From Thereva unica (taxonomy: Eukaryota > Arthropoda > Insecta > Diptera > Therevidae), in assembly GCA_949987705.1 (NCBI GenBank), contig OX465283.1, forward strand, positions 132,396,101-132,460,100: 64,000 nucleotides of DNA, read 5' to 3'. The position numbers and the translations under genes are program-made. Below are positions 46,461 through 56,600 of the stretch, piece by piece (within the stretch, counting starts at the first letter, position 1; each line of letters opens with the position of its first letter). The notes beneath the pieces are model-generated. The model was not told the origin of the DNA, made no database searches, and worked only from the letters and a program-made list of their open reading frames with translations.

Positions 46461-46929
46461 TGTTTTGCACCAAATGTTTAACGAAAACTTAACTAGCAGT
46501 TCCAAATATTTCTATAGTGCTCTTGCTTTTCGTAGGAACTGATCTTAACCTGCACCAAACGATAGCATATATTATTTTACATACTGTAAGTGAAAAATAG
46601 TCGAAAAGCGAAAAATTGGATCTGCCCCCCTCTTGGAGAAAGGTCCTCAATTAGAGTTAAGAAGATTCGATTTAGAGGAAAAAAAGAGAAACTAGTAAAA
46701 TATTAAGAGACATTTTAGATTGTGTAAGAAATAGGATATATTAGATTAAAATATTTTTTGCTTTAACATCAGTTTAAAAAATTTATGGATTTGCAAATAA
46801 AAAATTTCTTGGAAAAATCTTTATTATATTATTATTTTATAATTTTATATTTTATATTTTCCATAATTTATGATTTTCGATTAAGCTCTGGTTTTCTATT
46901 GAAAATGGTTTGTTAAAATAAAATTATTT

Positions 46930-47262
46930 TCTTTCGATGTTAAGCACGAGCAACAACTGTAGTAGTACAAACGAAGTTTGTCTTTACGATAAAGGATCGT
47001 ATTCTTCGACCTTCACCTAATAAATAATTAGTATCACATAATTCATGTTCTGACACATCTGGACCTCCATTAAAATCCTCCATTTCTTCATCAGGAATCG
47101 ATATTTTTGCTCTCATCCATAAATTATGAAGTACAATATTATTAGGCCTGCTTTTTATGGACTGTAGCGTGATGTTCTTTGTTTAGATAAACAACGAAAC
47201 CTACTTTTAAGTATCTCAATGCATCTTACAAGGTGACTTCTTGTTTTTTTACGAGCAGCATT
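46930..47262 (-). pseudogene. HARBI1-type transposase, C-terminal piece
   Basis: Minus strand: AARKKTRSHLVRCIEILKSR, then FRCL, is the E-containing end of the DDE_Tnp_4 domain (usual VERCIGxLKSRFRCL; here the first E of VER is lost). A stop follows at YSP*KAG. After a shift the C-terminal tail reads LHNLWMRAKISIPDEEMEDF. Its missing upstream part continues at 50538-50712, across the insertion. Confidence 0.8.
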
Positions 47263-47706
47263 AGCTGCGTTCCTTTTCTGCTAATTTTTACTATTTTTTA
47301 CACTTGCGTACTAGCAACTACACTTGCTCTTATAAACGAGTAGATAGCACTTGCAATTACACAATTGAAATCCGCTAGGGGGAAAGCAGCCATTTCGAGT
47401 CTATTGTGAATTATTTTCACTTACGCCATTACCCGCTAGATGGCTGTTATTTGTGTCGAGCTGATTTAAGGCTGTATCAGATTCAAACAGTTAGCAGAGG
47501 CAGAAGCAGAAACAGTGGCAGTGTTCTGCCTTTTGAATCAGATCCAAATATTTAGCAGGGGCAGTCACATTTTGACATTTTACGTTTTATTTGACCGCGT
47601 AGCGATAAAGAAAAATAAAGCAATGTTGATGTTAATAGAGAATGATTTTTTCAATCAATTATTAATCGTTATAGCGATATATATTCAATATTGTAATTAT
47701 ATTAAA

Positions 47707-48898
47707 ATGTTTAGTGCACAAAGAAGAATGTGGACAAGGGAAATGTTTTCACAGAATGAAAGGGATATGAATAGCTTCTACAACAAAATTTTTGAGATTA
47801 TGAGGAATAGAGATGATGATCAATTCCGGCAAGCTACACGAATGGGCGTTTCGCAATTTAAATTGTTGTACAATTTATTAAAAGAAAGACTAATACGGGT
47901 TAGTCACAGAAGACCTATAGAAGCTGAATGCCGATTGGTTCTTACTTTAGTGTAAATAAACTATTTGTAATAAGTACGTTTTTGAAACGGGAATTTATAT
48001 TTACAGATATCTATCACAAGGAGTTTCGTGGCGCACGCTTTCGTGGGCATTTAGAATTGGGTATAGCACTGTACGAGAAATTATCATAGATACATGTGAA
48101 GATATTTGGCAGGAGTTGCATGGCATTTATCTTGCTCCACCCAATGAACACGAATGGGAAAAAATATCCCTCGATTTTTACGCTTCAACAGGCCTACCAA
48201 ATTGCGTCGGTGCACTTGATGGTAAACATGTGAGAATCAAATGTCCCCCCAAAGGAAATTCTGTGTATTTTAACTACAAACAATACCACAGTATTGTTTT
48301 ACTTGCTTGCTGTGATAGCAATTATTGCTTCACAGCTGTAGATATAGGGGCTTACGGTAGTCAGAGCGACGGTGGCGTGCTAGCGAAGAGTGCTTTCGGA
48401 ACAAACCTCTTAAACGGTACATTAAATTTACCGAAACCAAAAATAATTCCGAATTCAAATATCGCTTTACCATTCTACTTCGTTGGAGATTCCGCATTTC
48501 CTTTAAAAACCCATTTAATGAGGCCATATCCAGGGCGAAACCTAATAAGCAAAAAGGAAAAATTCAATAAAATGCTATCATCGGCAAGAGTGTCTATTGA
48601 AAACACGTTCGGAGTAATGACGGCTAGATGGCGAGTCTTAGAAAATTCGATAAACCTGTTTCCGGAGAACGCAGAAAAAATTATAAAAGCAGTTGTAGTT
48701 TTACATAATTTTGTTAAAATGAATGATGGTCAGTACTGCCCACCAAATTACACAGACAATCAAGACGATCATATCGAAGGACTATGGAGAAAGACAGCCA
48801 ACCCCCTTCCAACAAGCCGAATGTTTACTAGATTTAATGCAACTAGATCAGCATTTCAACAAAGAGACACTTTAAGGGATTACTTAACCCACACATAA
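47707..48898 (+). CDS. Harbinger transposase, intact (DDE_Tnp_4)
   Basis: Nuclease that excises and inserts the element together with the DNA-binding partner. Two exons, 47707-47951 and 48007-48898, with a 55-bp intron (GT/GTAAAT to TTTACAG) joined in phase 2, give 378 residues with no stop. I chose the ATG at 47707 (MFSAQRRMWTREMF); the open frame extends upstream to 47515 but that part does not look like the family. Catalytic region: GALDGKHVRI (Asp153), IVLLACCDSNYCFTAVDIGA (177-196), FVGDSAFPL (Asp243) and ARVSIENTFGVM (Glu280), followed by TARWRVL and VVVLHNF. Length and motif order fit the family (about 350-420 residues). Confidence 0.93.
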
Positions 48899-49071
48899 TT
48901 CACTACTTTTTATTTTTTATGAATAAGAATTGTTATGTATATTTAAAAATATGAAACAACACTGTTTTTTTTTCGAAGTTTAATTCATTAAATAACAAAA
49001 TAACAACATAACATAATCCAAAACTTAATTAAAAAACATGTAAAATACTTCAAAATATAAAATAAATTATT

Positions 49072-49954
49072 TCAATTTAAATTTAATGATTCCGCTATTT
49101 CATTGTGTACCAATGTAGTGACTTTAACTATCAGTTGTGATTTTTGTAAAACACTCATTGAAGTACTTTCTACCTGTTTCGCCAGGCCTAAAAAACAAAT
49201 TTGTATCGGTGATGTATTTGAGGCTATTTCCAAGGATCGGGTGGCGGTGCTTATTAATTTGTGCATTTCCTGATGCGTGTTTTCTAATAACTCCTCAGAC
49301 TGTAATGTTCTCCTTCGTTTTCGTTGATATGGTGGATTATTATTTGGTGAATTATTTTCTTTTTTACTTTCTGAAACCGATGGCGAATCACTACAGTTCT
49401 GAGGGGCTACTGAGGGCTCAACAGATGGTGGTTCCTGAACATGGAAGCTGGCATCGAATAATAATGAGCCATCGGTGTCTATCTCCAAATCAGGAGAAAA
49501 ATGTTCATATAAAACACTGGCTGACAGCTCACTATTATTCTTAAAATTGCTGGTTGTTCTAAAAGTAAACATTAAATTAAAATCAAGCCTTCCACTACAC
49601 TTTACATACTTGTTATTAATACAAGGAGTATCAAGCAAAAATAACATTTCACTATAAAATTTCCACAGTTTTTTAGGAGAACCCGCAGATCCTGTTGTGG
49701 TAATATTTTTCTTCCTGTCGCGATGAAATTTATCACGTAGAGTTTTCCATCTCTTACGTACTTCATCCACTGCAATTACAAATATTTATCTTTCGATAAT
49801 AATGGCATTTACTTTATTACATACCACTTTTTTTTAATTCTTTTGCTATCTCACCCCAAACTTTAAGTTTTAAATCCTCCCTTTTGTAACCTGGCTTCGC
49901 TTTGTTGTACAAAATTTCGTTATTTTTAACGAGCTGAATTAATTGCTCCTCCAT
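49072..49954 (-). CDS. MADF/Myb-like partner protein of the inner Harbinger
   Basis: DNA-binding helper needed with the transposase in PIF/Harbinger systems. Exon 1 is 49954-49825 (MEEQLIQLVKNNEILYNKAK, then WGEIAKELKKS). The 55-bp intron 49824-49770 joins in phase 1 to VDEVRKRWKTLRDKFHRDRK and SPKKLWKFYSEMLFLLD, a classic MADF domain. A second 51-bp GT..AG intron (49609-49559) is likely but optional because both forms stay open (258 or 275 residues). The C-terminal half has a serine/proline-rich linker, a basic YQRKRRRTLQ patch and a leucine-rich helix end, as in BESS-type tails. It converges on the transposase gene with a 173-bp gap. Confidence 0.9.
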
Positions 49955-50044
49955 TTTTTAATTCACAGCTTTTTCACACACGTACTCGACAAATCTGGAA
50001 ATGTCAAAAATCACTGCTCAGAAAGAAAAGCAGTAAAATTAGGA

Positions 50045-50288
50045 TTAGGAATGAAAATTCTGCTGGCAGTTTTTTTCTGGCGGCAGTGCTCATGTGACCA
50101 GCGTAAGCCAATAGAAACAGTTCTCTGCCGCGAATTCTGCTTTACTGCCGTGAATCTGGATGGGCCTTAGGAATGAAAATTCTGCTGGCAGTTTTTTTCT
50201 GGCGGCAGTGCTCATGTGACCAGCGTAAGCCAATAGAAACAGTTCTCTGCCGCGAATTCTGCTTTACTGCCGTGAATCTGGATGGGCC
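50045..50288. repeat. Exact 122-bp tandem duplication at the right end
   Basis: 50045-50166 and 50167-50288 look identical base for base (both begin TTAGGAATGAAAATTCTGCT and end GAATCTGGATGGGCC). The unit includes the right terminal repeat of the inner Harbinger, so the element has two right ends in tandem. Confidence 0.9.
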
Positions 50289-50537
50289 TTTACTCCGAAC
50301 GTCCATAAATAAAACTTCAGTCGTATAATTATCAAAAATTATTATCTTTCGTTTTACTTTAGAAATTATCGCATTAATTTCTCCATTGTGTCACAAATTC
50401 TTCTTTTAAGAATTTTTTATTTGTAAAGTTTAAAGTAACGTCAAAAATTTCAAGTGAGATTTTACTCAAATCAGAAAATTTTGCGTTCCTTTTCTGCTCT
50501 GCTCACAAGTACTAAATAGTAGAAAAGGAACGCAGCT

Positions 50538-50712
50538 ATTGTATCTTTCTTCGGCTTCTGAAGTTGGATTTTCAATTGGCGTCATCAACCATGTCTGTAA
50601 TATACCACTGTCCCCGGTAAAATCCAAAAATTTCTGCCACTTGCCGAATATCTATCCGGTAGAATTGTTTGTACTTTAGAACAACGCCAAACGTATGTGT
50701 CGTGTGACGTAC
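50538..50712 (-). pseudogene. HARBI1-type transposase, middle piece
   Basis: Minus strand: HTYVWRCSKVQTILPDRYSA and SGRNFWI, then a shift by one, GDSGILQTWLMTPIENPTSE and AEERYN. GDSG is the second-Asp motif of DDE_Tnp_4 and WLMTPIENPTSEAEERYN its usual follow-on; two residues after GDSG are missing. It continues in frame at 47259 once the insertion is removed. The N-terminal part is not recognisable to the right. Confidence 0.8.
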
Positions 50713-51217
50713 CTCCCTTTTCTAAAATATTATATATGTTCTATTCCCTTCGGCGGTTCGAATTGAAAGAATTTTCTCTTGATATCAGAGTAGTGTTCTG
50801 TACCAAGGAGCACGGTACAGATTCATAAAATATTCATCTGGAAAAATTTCAAAAGCTGAGAGTTACATAAACTTCGCCGTATGATTCTCATATTTCGCCA
50901 GAAAACAAGTTGAACATTTTCACTTTACTATATTGTAATTATAAATATAATTACTTTCTGATGTTTTATTGCTCATTTGTTATTATTATTATTGTATAAT
51001 ATAGCATAGCATTATAAACTTTTATCAAAAAATATTAGATAATTTGATAAACTGACACTTGACAGTTTAAAAATTCAATTCAGCCTTCATTCAGCATGAG
51101 GTTTTCACGAATGCATTCGCTTATTTCAGGTTCAGTGCAGTGGAAAAGTGAAAAAGGTGTGTAAAACATCAAGTGTACATTTTTGTTTCATGTTTTCACT
51201 ACACCGAACCAGAATTG

Positions 51218-51369
51218 CCCCTTGGTTCAACTCCAACTTGGGGATAATGTAGTCTGTGGAATTAATCGCCTGTCAATCATACCCAGAATGCTGCTATGTC
51301 CTTATGGGTTTTACATATTATCAGTACCTCTTTTCTTTGAGTCTAAATGCGCTACAAGAGGCTAGGTAT
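51218..51369. other. Spacer
   Basis: Short unassigned stretch between the outer Harbinger and the next MITE. Confidence 0.4.
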
Positions 51370-51832
51370 TTAAGCCTCAATTATACTGGACGCAACGGAA
51401 AGCAACGGAATGGAAAGTCAACGGAATGGAATTTAGCTGGTTATACTGACGGAATCTAAAGTATGCAAATGTCACTTTTTTCAGCAATGTTTCGCCAAAT
51501 TTTGGACTTATGCTCAATATTTTTATATTCCTGCAATTTTTTATTATAAGGAATTTCATTATCTTCCACTTCATATATTAATTTATCAACAAACTCTGAC
51601 GATATTTTAGGCTAAATATTAAATGACAAAATCAGCTGTTTTTAATGGTGCTTTTGACACTTCAATCCGTCGGTTCCTTCAAGTTCCAAATTTTTGAAAC
51701 TTAAATCCGGTCCGTTCCGTTGCGTTGCGTCCAGTATAACTACTTCAATAAAATTTCTCTATAATGAAACTCATTTTGACATTTCAATCCGGTCAGTTGC
51801 GTTCCGTTGCGTCCAGTATAATTGAGGCTTTA
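51370..51832. mobile_element. PIF/Harbinger-type MITE, TTA target
   Basis: The element 51373-51829 (457 bp) has ends AGCCTCAATTATACTGGACG on both strands, about 38 bp in all with few mismatches, and TTA on both sides (51370-51372, 51830-51832). A second copy of the right-end motif (GTTGCGTCCAGTATAAC, about 51727-51743) lies 80 bp inside in the same orientation. No ORF. Confidence 0.85.
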
Positions 51833-53457
51833 GTGTGGAGCTCCAGTGGAAGTAGGGAGAGAATGGAATTTAACGTATCCCTTGGCGTTCTGAGCAATGC
51901 TTTTTTGGTGGCGTACCACGGCTATATATATTTACAGTATCGTTCGTGGCTTAGTCCCGATTTCTTTCAAGAAATTTCTTGCATGCAGTGAGAGCTATTT
52001 AGACCCTCCTGACCCTTTTCTTAATATTGAGTCTCCAGTTTAGTTTAGGGTCAAGTATAACATCAAGAACTTGAACGTTGAGGCCAGATGTAATTGTGCT
52101 CCATCCAATTTTGGACATTTAAAAGTTGATTTCTTTCTTTAGTGAACAGCTTAAATTCTCTCTTTGCAGACTTAGCACACAAACCGTTTTCGAAATATTA
52201 TGGTTATTAAACATTTAGTCGAACACATCATTTGAATTGAGATTTCGTAAAGTTAACGTCGATCGCATTGAAATTAAAAAATTGTAACCGTAATTGTCAA
52301 AAGACCAAGTTCGAGTAAATTAATTCAGCTCGGTTTAACCGTCTGCTGATTTTACTCGTACCATGTTTTAGCGTCTCCATGGGAGTTAAGAATATTATTT
52401 AGTTCACGTGACTGACAATGCAGTCTGAAACAGATGTGAAATTGTCTATCAATTGGCCATTTTGCACATCAATATTTTTCTCACACTATAGCTTTTTGTG
52501 ACATTTACACTTTGTTGCAGCTCAAAAGGATCGATTTGTTCATTTTTATAAAGAGAATGTCCCAATGAATTAGAGCCTGTAGATTTCAATCAGATTTTTC
52601 TATTCAATTTTGTTGATTCAGAATGTTAAGTTCCATATAATCATTATTCCAAAAGCATTTGCTACCGCCATGTTACTTCAGTTAATTCAATCAGCATTTA
52701 AAATAATTTTCTTAAAAGGATGTCACTACGCGACTCCTCTCCCCATCATCAATGACCTGCTTGAAAAATGTCGGTCTTCACTTCTTGAGTTGTTTCATTC
52801 CATTTCCACATCATTACCTGTATAAATGAATAAGAAATGAGATCGTTCGTCCGTTTCGACTGTTTGGGCCATCTTAGCCTTATCATGTAAAACCACAAAA
52901 CCATGACCAAACGCTGTGTTTGCCGGAGTCGTCGTCTACTCGTACCTCAATTGTCGAAGGTAGTAGCTGTTTAGGTTAATTTATTGCCGCGATTTCTTAT
53001 TTGTTTCAGAAAATTGTTAAATAATGGAATGGAATGTCGTGAAATTACCTGATTTTCAGGAAATAAAAAAATAGGGAACGAGACGAAACGACTGCTGCCT
53101 CAGTTTTTCGAAATGATCTTGTGCATGATGTGAATTAATTTAAGATGATCAAATTTTGTAAGAGATTTATCACTTGGACTTTTTGGAGCTGTTTCATAAA
53201 GATTTGTCAATTTGATTAATTTAAATCGTTTTCTGGAATCGTGAGGTGGTGTGGAGTTTTTTCGTGATATAAACTTAAATTGAAGTTTTAAACGCGGGGC
53301 GCTGCTTGGGGGTGGATTGGAAATTTTGTCAATCGATCTCTTTTAATAGTCTTCATCGTAGATGGGCAATCACCTTTCAGGTCAGAATCGCTGTTTTGAT
53401 GTTGATTTAAATAAGGATCTCAGTCGTACTTAAGATTATGTTATATTTATTCTACAG
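51833..53457. other. No gene seen
   Basis: 1.6 kb of AT-rich sequence without recognisable coding or repeat features. Confidence 0.4.
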
Positions 53458-56330
53458 GGTCGCCTGAAGGCCAGGGTGTGAAAGGACGAGGGTGGTCGAC
53501 CTGCCGAATTGGAACTAAAGAAACTAGGCAAGAAACCGCATGGATAACTATTCACGAAATAATGCTACTGCATCCGGGGCAGCCGATGCGCCTGCACTGG
53601 GGACCAGGGATGCAGTTAGGAAGTGGGTTACTGGCCGAACACCCAAATTAGTCACATCGAAAATGGAACTTCAATTCGCCGCGTGGAATGTTCGAACAGG
53701 ACATCACGTCCGTCAAATGGAAATCATAGCAATGGAATTATTGAAATGCAAAATATCAGTTGCTGCGCTATCGCAGCTATGACTTACCGGATCCCGGACA
53801 TTGACGATCGCCCCGCCAATAATCGACGAAACAATGACGATTTAATATTCCGGTGGTGAGAGATGAGAGGCCGGCGTCTGTTTTTGGTCAACCGACGGGA
53901 TGCCAGCAGCGTTATCGCATTCCAAACGATATCTGAGTGATTGGCCGCTACAACTGATTGGGTCGATCAAGACCCATATCGTATTCGTTTATGCGCCAAC
54001 CGAGACCAGCCCTGTCGCAAACAACGACGAATTTTACGATCAGCTTCAACAGACTCTGGATACTCATACTCGCACATTCAGGAGCAGCCGAACCGGCTGG
54101 GAAGAAACGATGGGCAAATTCGTACACGTCGTTATTAAAGACAACGGCTTACGCCTGCTTTCATTCGCAGCGTCAAACAACTTGAAGGTTGGGAACATCA
54201 TTTTCCGCCATCCACTCAATCACCAACTCACCTGGCGAAATTGAGGCCGTGAGAGCCAGAGTGGCCTAATTACTTAAACAATACTTTTCAGTAGTAGGGA
54301 AGAAACACAAGCCCATATTTAAAAAAATTGTAACTTAAGAAATTTAATATATTTTATTATTCTTTGGTGCTCAAATCGCTTAGTATGTTGAACTAAATTT
54401 TAGGCCACTGCGGCGCTATTACTTTTACCGTTTAGAGCAGTTTTATCAAATAAAATCAGTGTTGAAAAAATTACAGTTAGGCCACTCTGGCTCTCATGGC
54501 CTCAATTCATCCGGCAAAGACTCGGAGATGTTAGACTACTTTTTGATCAACGCAAGATTCCGATCGACGCTCAAGGACGTACGTGCAATGCGTGGGACCA
54601 TTATCTTGTTCGATCGAAATTGCAGATGCGGTTACAAAGAGCGAAGAAAACGGCGCCACCACCAGCCAAGAAGGATTGGGCGTGCCTACAGGACCCGACC
54701 ATCGGGCGAGAGTTTCAAATGGCATTATCCAACAAATTCGCAGCCCTCGCAATTCCGGACGATATCGATGTAGAAGAAAGGCAATTGTCCGAGTTTATTG
54801 TGAGGTGTTCAGTAGAGTTCGGCGGCAAAACAACATTAACAAATGACAACATCGAAAAATTGGATGGAACTTTCATGAACCCTCTCCAGGCGAGAATTCC
54901 TCTTCATAACACACATATGACATTCGGACCGTGTCTCGTCGGCGTGGAAGAAAGCGAACGTTGTCCCAATTTTGAAAAAAGGCGACAGCCGAGAATGCAA
55001 GAACTATTGCGGTATTAGCCTCCTTTCGATCGTCGGCAAAGTATTTACGAAAATCGTACAATCGAGGCTACAGAAAAATCGAGAGGAAACGAAGCGGGAA
55101 AAACAAGCGGGATTTAGACCACATCGAGTATGCATTGATGAAATATTCGCTCTACGTCCGCTAATGGAAGAATGAATTGGTTGCGGCGTCGTTTTCAACG
55201 ATTTCAAATCCGCTAACGATTGCATCGATTGGAACAGCTTGTGGAAAGCCTTGGAAACCGAATACGTGTCATTGAAAATCACCCAACTTCTCCAAGCGTC
55301 GTACGATGGCTCAACCAGCAGCGTTCTTATTCGAAGCGACTTATCCGAGGGGTTCCCGATTCAAACGGGTGTCCGACAGCGAGACGTCGCTTGGCCACTT
55401 CTCTTCAATGTTGTGATCGACGCGATTATGCGTGACGACGTGGAGTTCGATACGACGACAATAACCTTGTAACCGACTTGATGTTCGCCGACGATAGCGC
55501 CGTTTTCGCCTAGACGGATGCCGAAGCAAAGAACATCTTATGCGACATTCCCCGCATCGTCCAGTCGTACGGATTAAAAATCAATGCGGAAACGACCAAG
55601 TGCTGACAACGGACGAATCGAGGGAAGTGTTCACCTCGATGAAACTCAAATCGAACAGGTTCCGATGTTTAAATATTTATGATCATTTGTTGAACGAAAC
55701 GAAAGCGACAGCCGACGTTCACAGCAGCATCGGCTAGGCTACAGCAGCATTCGCCTCGCTCAAGTGGTGCATATGGAAACGAACAAATATTAACATCAAA
55801 ACGAAAGTATGTTGATCCTTCCGATTTTTCTTTATGGATCAGAAACGTGAACACTGCTCAAACCAGACATGAAGAAGCTTGAGGTCTTCCAAATGCGATG
55901 CTTGAGGCAGATTATAATCTATCGATAATTATCGATGTCTCACTCCGCGATCGCCTTCGAAACGAGACAGTCAGGCAAAGATGCAATCAGCAGACACTGA
56001 TCGAAGAAGAAATACAAAAACATCGACTACGGTGTTTTGGACATGTTTGCCGAATGGATGAAAATCGCCTACGACGTAAACTTTTCTGGCGAGACCGCCC
56101 CGCAGACTGGAGAGTTCAGTGATCGGCACAGAAGAAAACCTTTCTGAAGAATATTGAGGGCGACTTAAAGAATCAACGATTATCTGTTATCGAGGCTGGA
56201 GACGTCACCAAAAATCGTCGAGAATAGGAACGAATAGTGAATGGAGTTCGAAACCCAGCGGCACCAAAAGCAGGGACGTCCCGATTGGCGATCCCATCGA
56301 TCGCTAACGGATCAAAGTAAAAGTTGCTTC
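53458..56330 (+). pseudogene. Near full-length decayed LINE (endonuclease-RT)
   Basis: Blocks in order: LQFAAWNVRTGHHVRQMEII (endonuclease start, about 53665); VFVYAPTETSP and EFYDQLQQTLDTHTR (53990-54070); NGLRLLSFAASNNLKVGNII then RHPLNHQLTWRN (54140-54242); after a MITE, SSGKDSEMLDYFLINARFRS (54508 onward); KKGDSRECKNYCGISLLSIV (54972); QAGFRPHRVCIDEIFALRPL; VVFNDFKSANDCIDWNSLW (motif A, Asp to Asn at F-N-D-F-K); PIQTGVRQRDVAWPLLFNVV; LMFADDSAVFA (motif C, about 55480); EIQKHRLRCFGHVCRMDENR (56000). Many stops and shifts, including TGA at 55173. No RNase H. RTE/CR1-like endonuclease-RT group. Confidence 0.85.
54239..54507. mobile_element. MITE inserted in the LINE endonuclease
   Basis: The element 54243-54503 (261 bp) has ends GAGGCCGTGAGAGCCAGAGT and GAGGCCATGAGAGCCAGAGT (reverse strand), with AATT on both sides (54239-54242, 54504-54507). 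Deleting it and one AATT restores the local reading frame (TWRN to SSGKD), which fixes the borders. No ORF. Confidence 0.85.
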
Positions 56331-56432
56331 GAATTTGAATTATTAAATGATGAATTTTAGTCGGCATTAGAGAATACTAATGAAGTGTATCCAAAAGATG
56401 ATGATATTAATATACTGCTTTTAAAAAGGTCA

Positions 56433-56600
56433 CAAACCGGCCTTAGTAGTCTCGAAGCCCCCAACTACCGACCCAGAGGTATGTGGTTCGAATCCACTCA
56501 GCGGAATACTCCTTCGTCTGTCTATTTCCCTCTACCTAGATATAATTCCTTTTTTCTTGCTTCCATCTTTACAGTATTCCCTGGCCTTTCTCCTGCCATC
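56433..56600 (+). repeat. tRNA-derived SINE, copy 4 (5' part)
   Basis: TAGTAGTCTCGAAGCCCCCA is a degraded A-box side and GGTTCGAATCC (56485-56495) a perfect B box. Downstream CTCCTTCGTCTG, CTACCTAGATATAATTCC and TTTCTCCTGCCAT follow the body of copy 1 (CTTCGCC, CTACATAACTTTCC, TCCTCCTGTCAT). The 3' half is missing. Confidence 0.65.

Larger units (their letters stand above)
47467..50288. mobile_element. Inner PIF/Harbinger element, likely autonomous
   Basis: About 2.8 kb with imperfect terminal repeats: GGCTGTATCAGATTCAAACA (47470) and, on the reverse strand, GGCCCATCCAGATTCACGGC (50288 leftward). TTAA precedes the left end and TTTA follows the right end; TTA also follows the inner copy of the duplicated right end. 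Subterminal direct repeats TTAGCAGAGGCAG (47493) and TTAGCAGGGGCAG (47551). It encodes an intact transposase (plus) and an intact MADF protein (minus), convergent, the usual PIF/Harbinger layout. Confidence 0.8.
47260..50540. mobile_element. Middle inverted-repeat element splitting HARBI1
   Basis: The element 47263-50537 has ends AGCTGCGTTCCTTTTCTGCT and, on the reverse strand, AGCTGCGTTCCTTTTCTACT. ATT flanks both ends (47260-47262, 50538-50540). Removing the element and one ATT joins two HARBI1 pieces in frame, proving these are the insertion borders. The right end has an extra inner copy of GCGTTCCTTTTCTGCT (50484). It contains the inner Harbinger (about 47469-50288) and only about 200-250 bp of its own sequence on each side. 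Confidence 0.8.
45593..51217. mobile_element. Outer PIF/Harbinger element (decayed)
   Basis: Perfect 26-bp terminal inverted repeats: CAATTCTGGTTCGGTGTAGT at 45593 and its reverse complement ending at 51217. Inside, in convergent orientation, are the two genes of a PIF/Harbinger element: a Myb/SANT-like gene (plus, 45783-46460) and a HARBI1-type transposase (minus, 50712 to 46930), both broken. The transposase is split by a 3.3-kb insertion (47263-50537). Without it the element would be about 2.35 kb. The 3-bp target duplication is not clear. Confidence 0.8.

Noticed and set aside
49137..49544. 135-codon plus-strand ORF
   Set aside because: Antisense shadow of the MADF gene exon.
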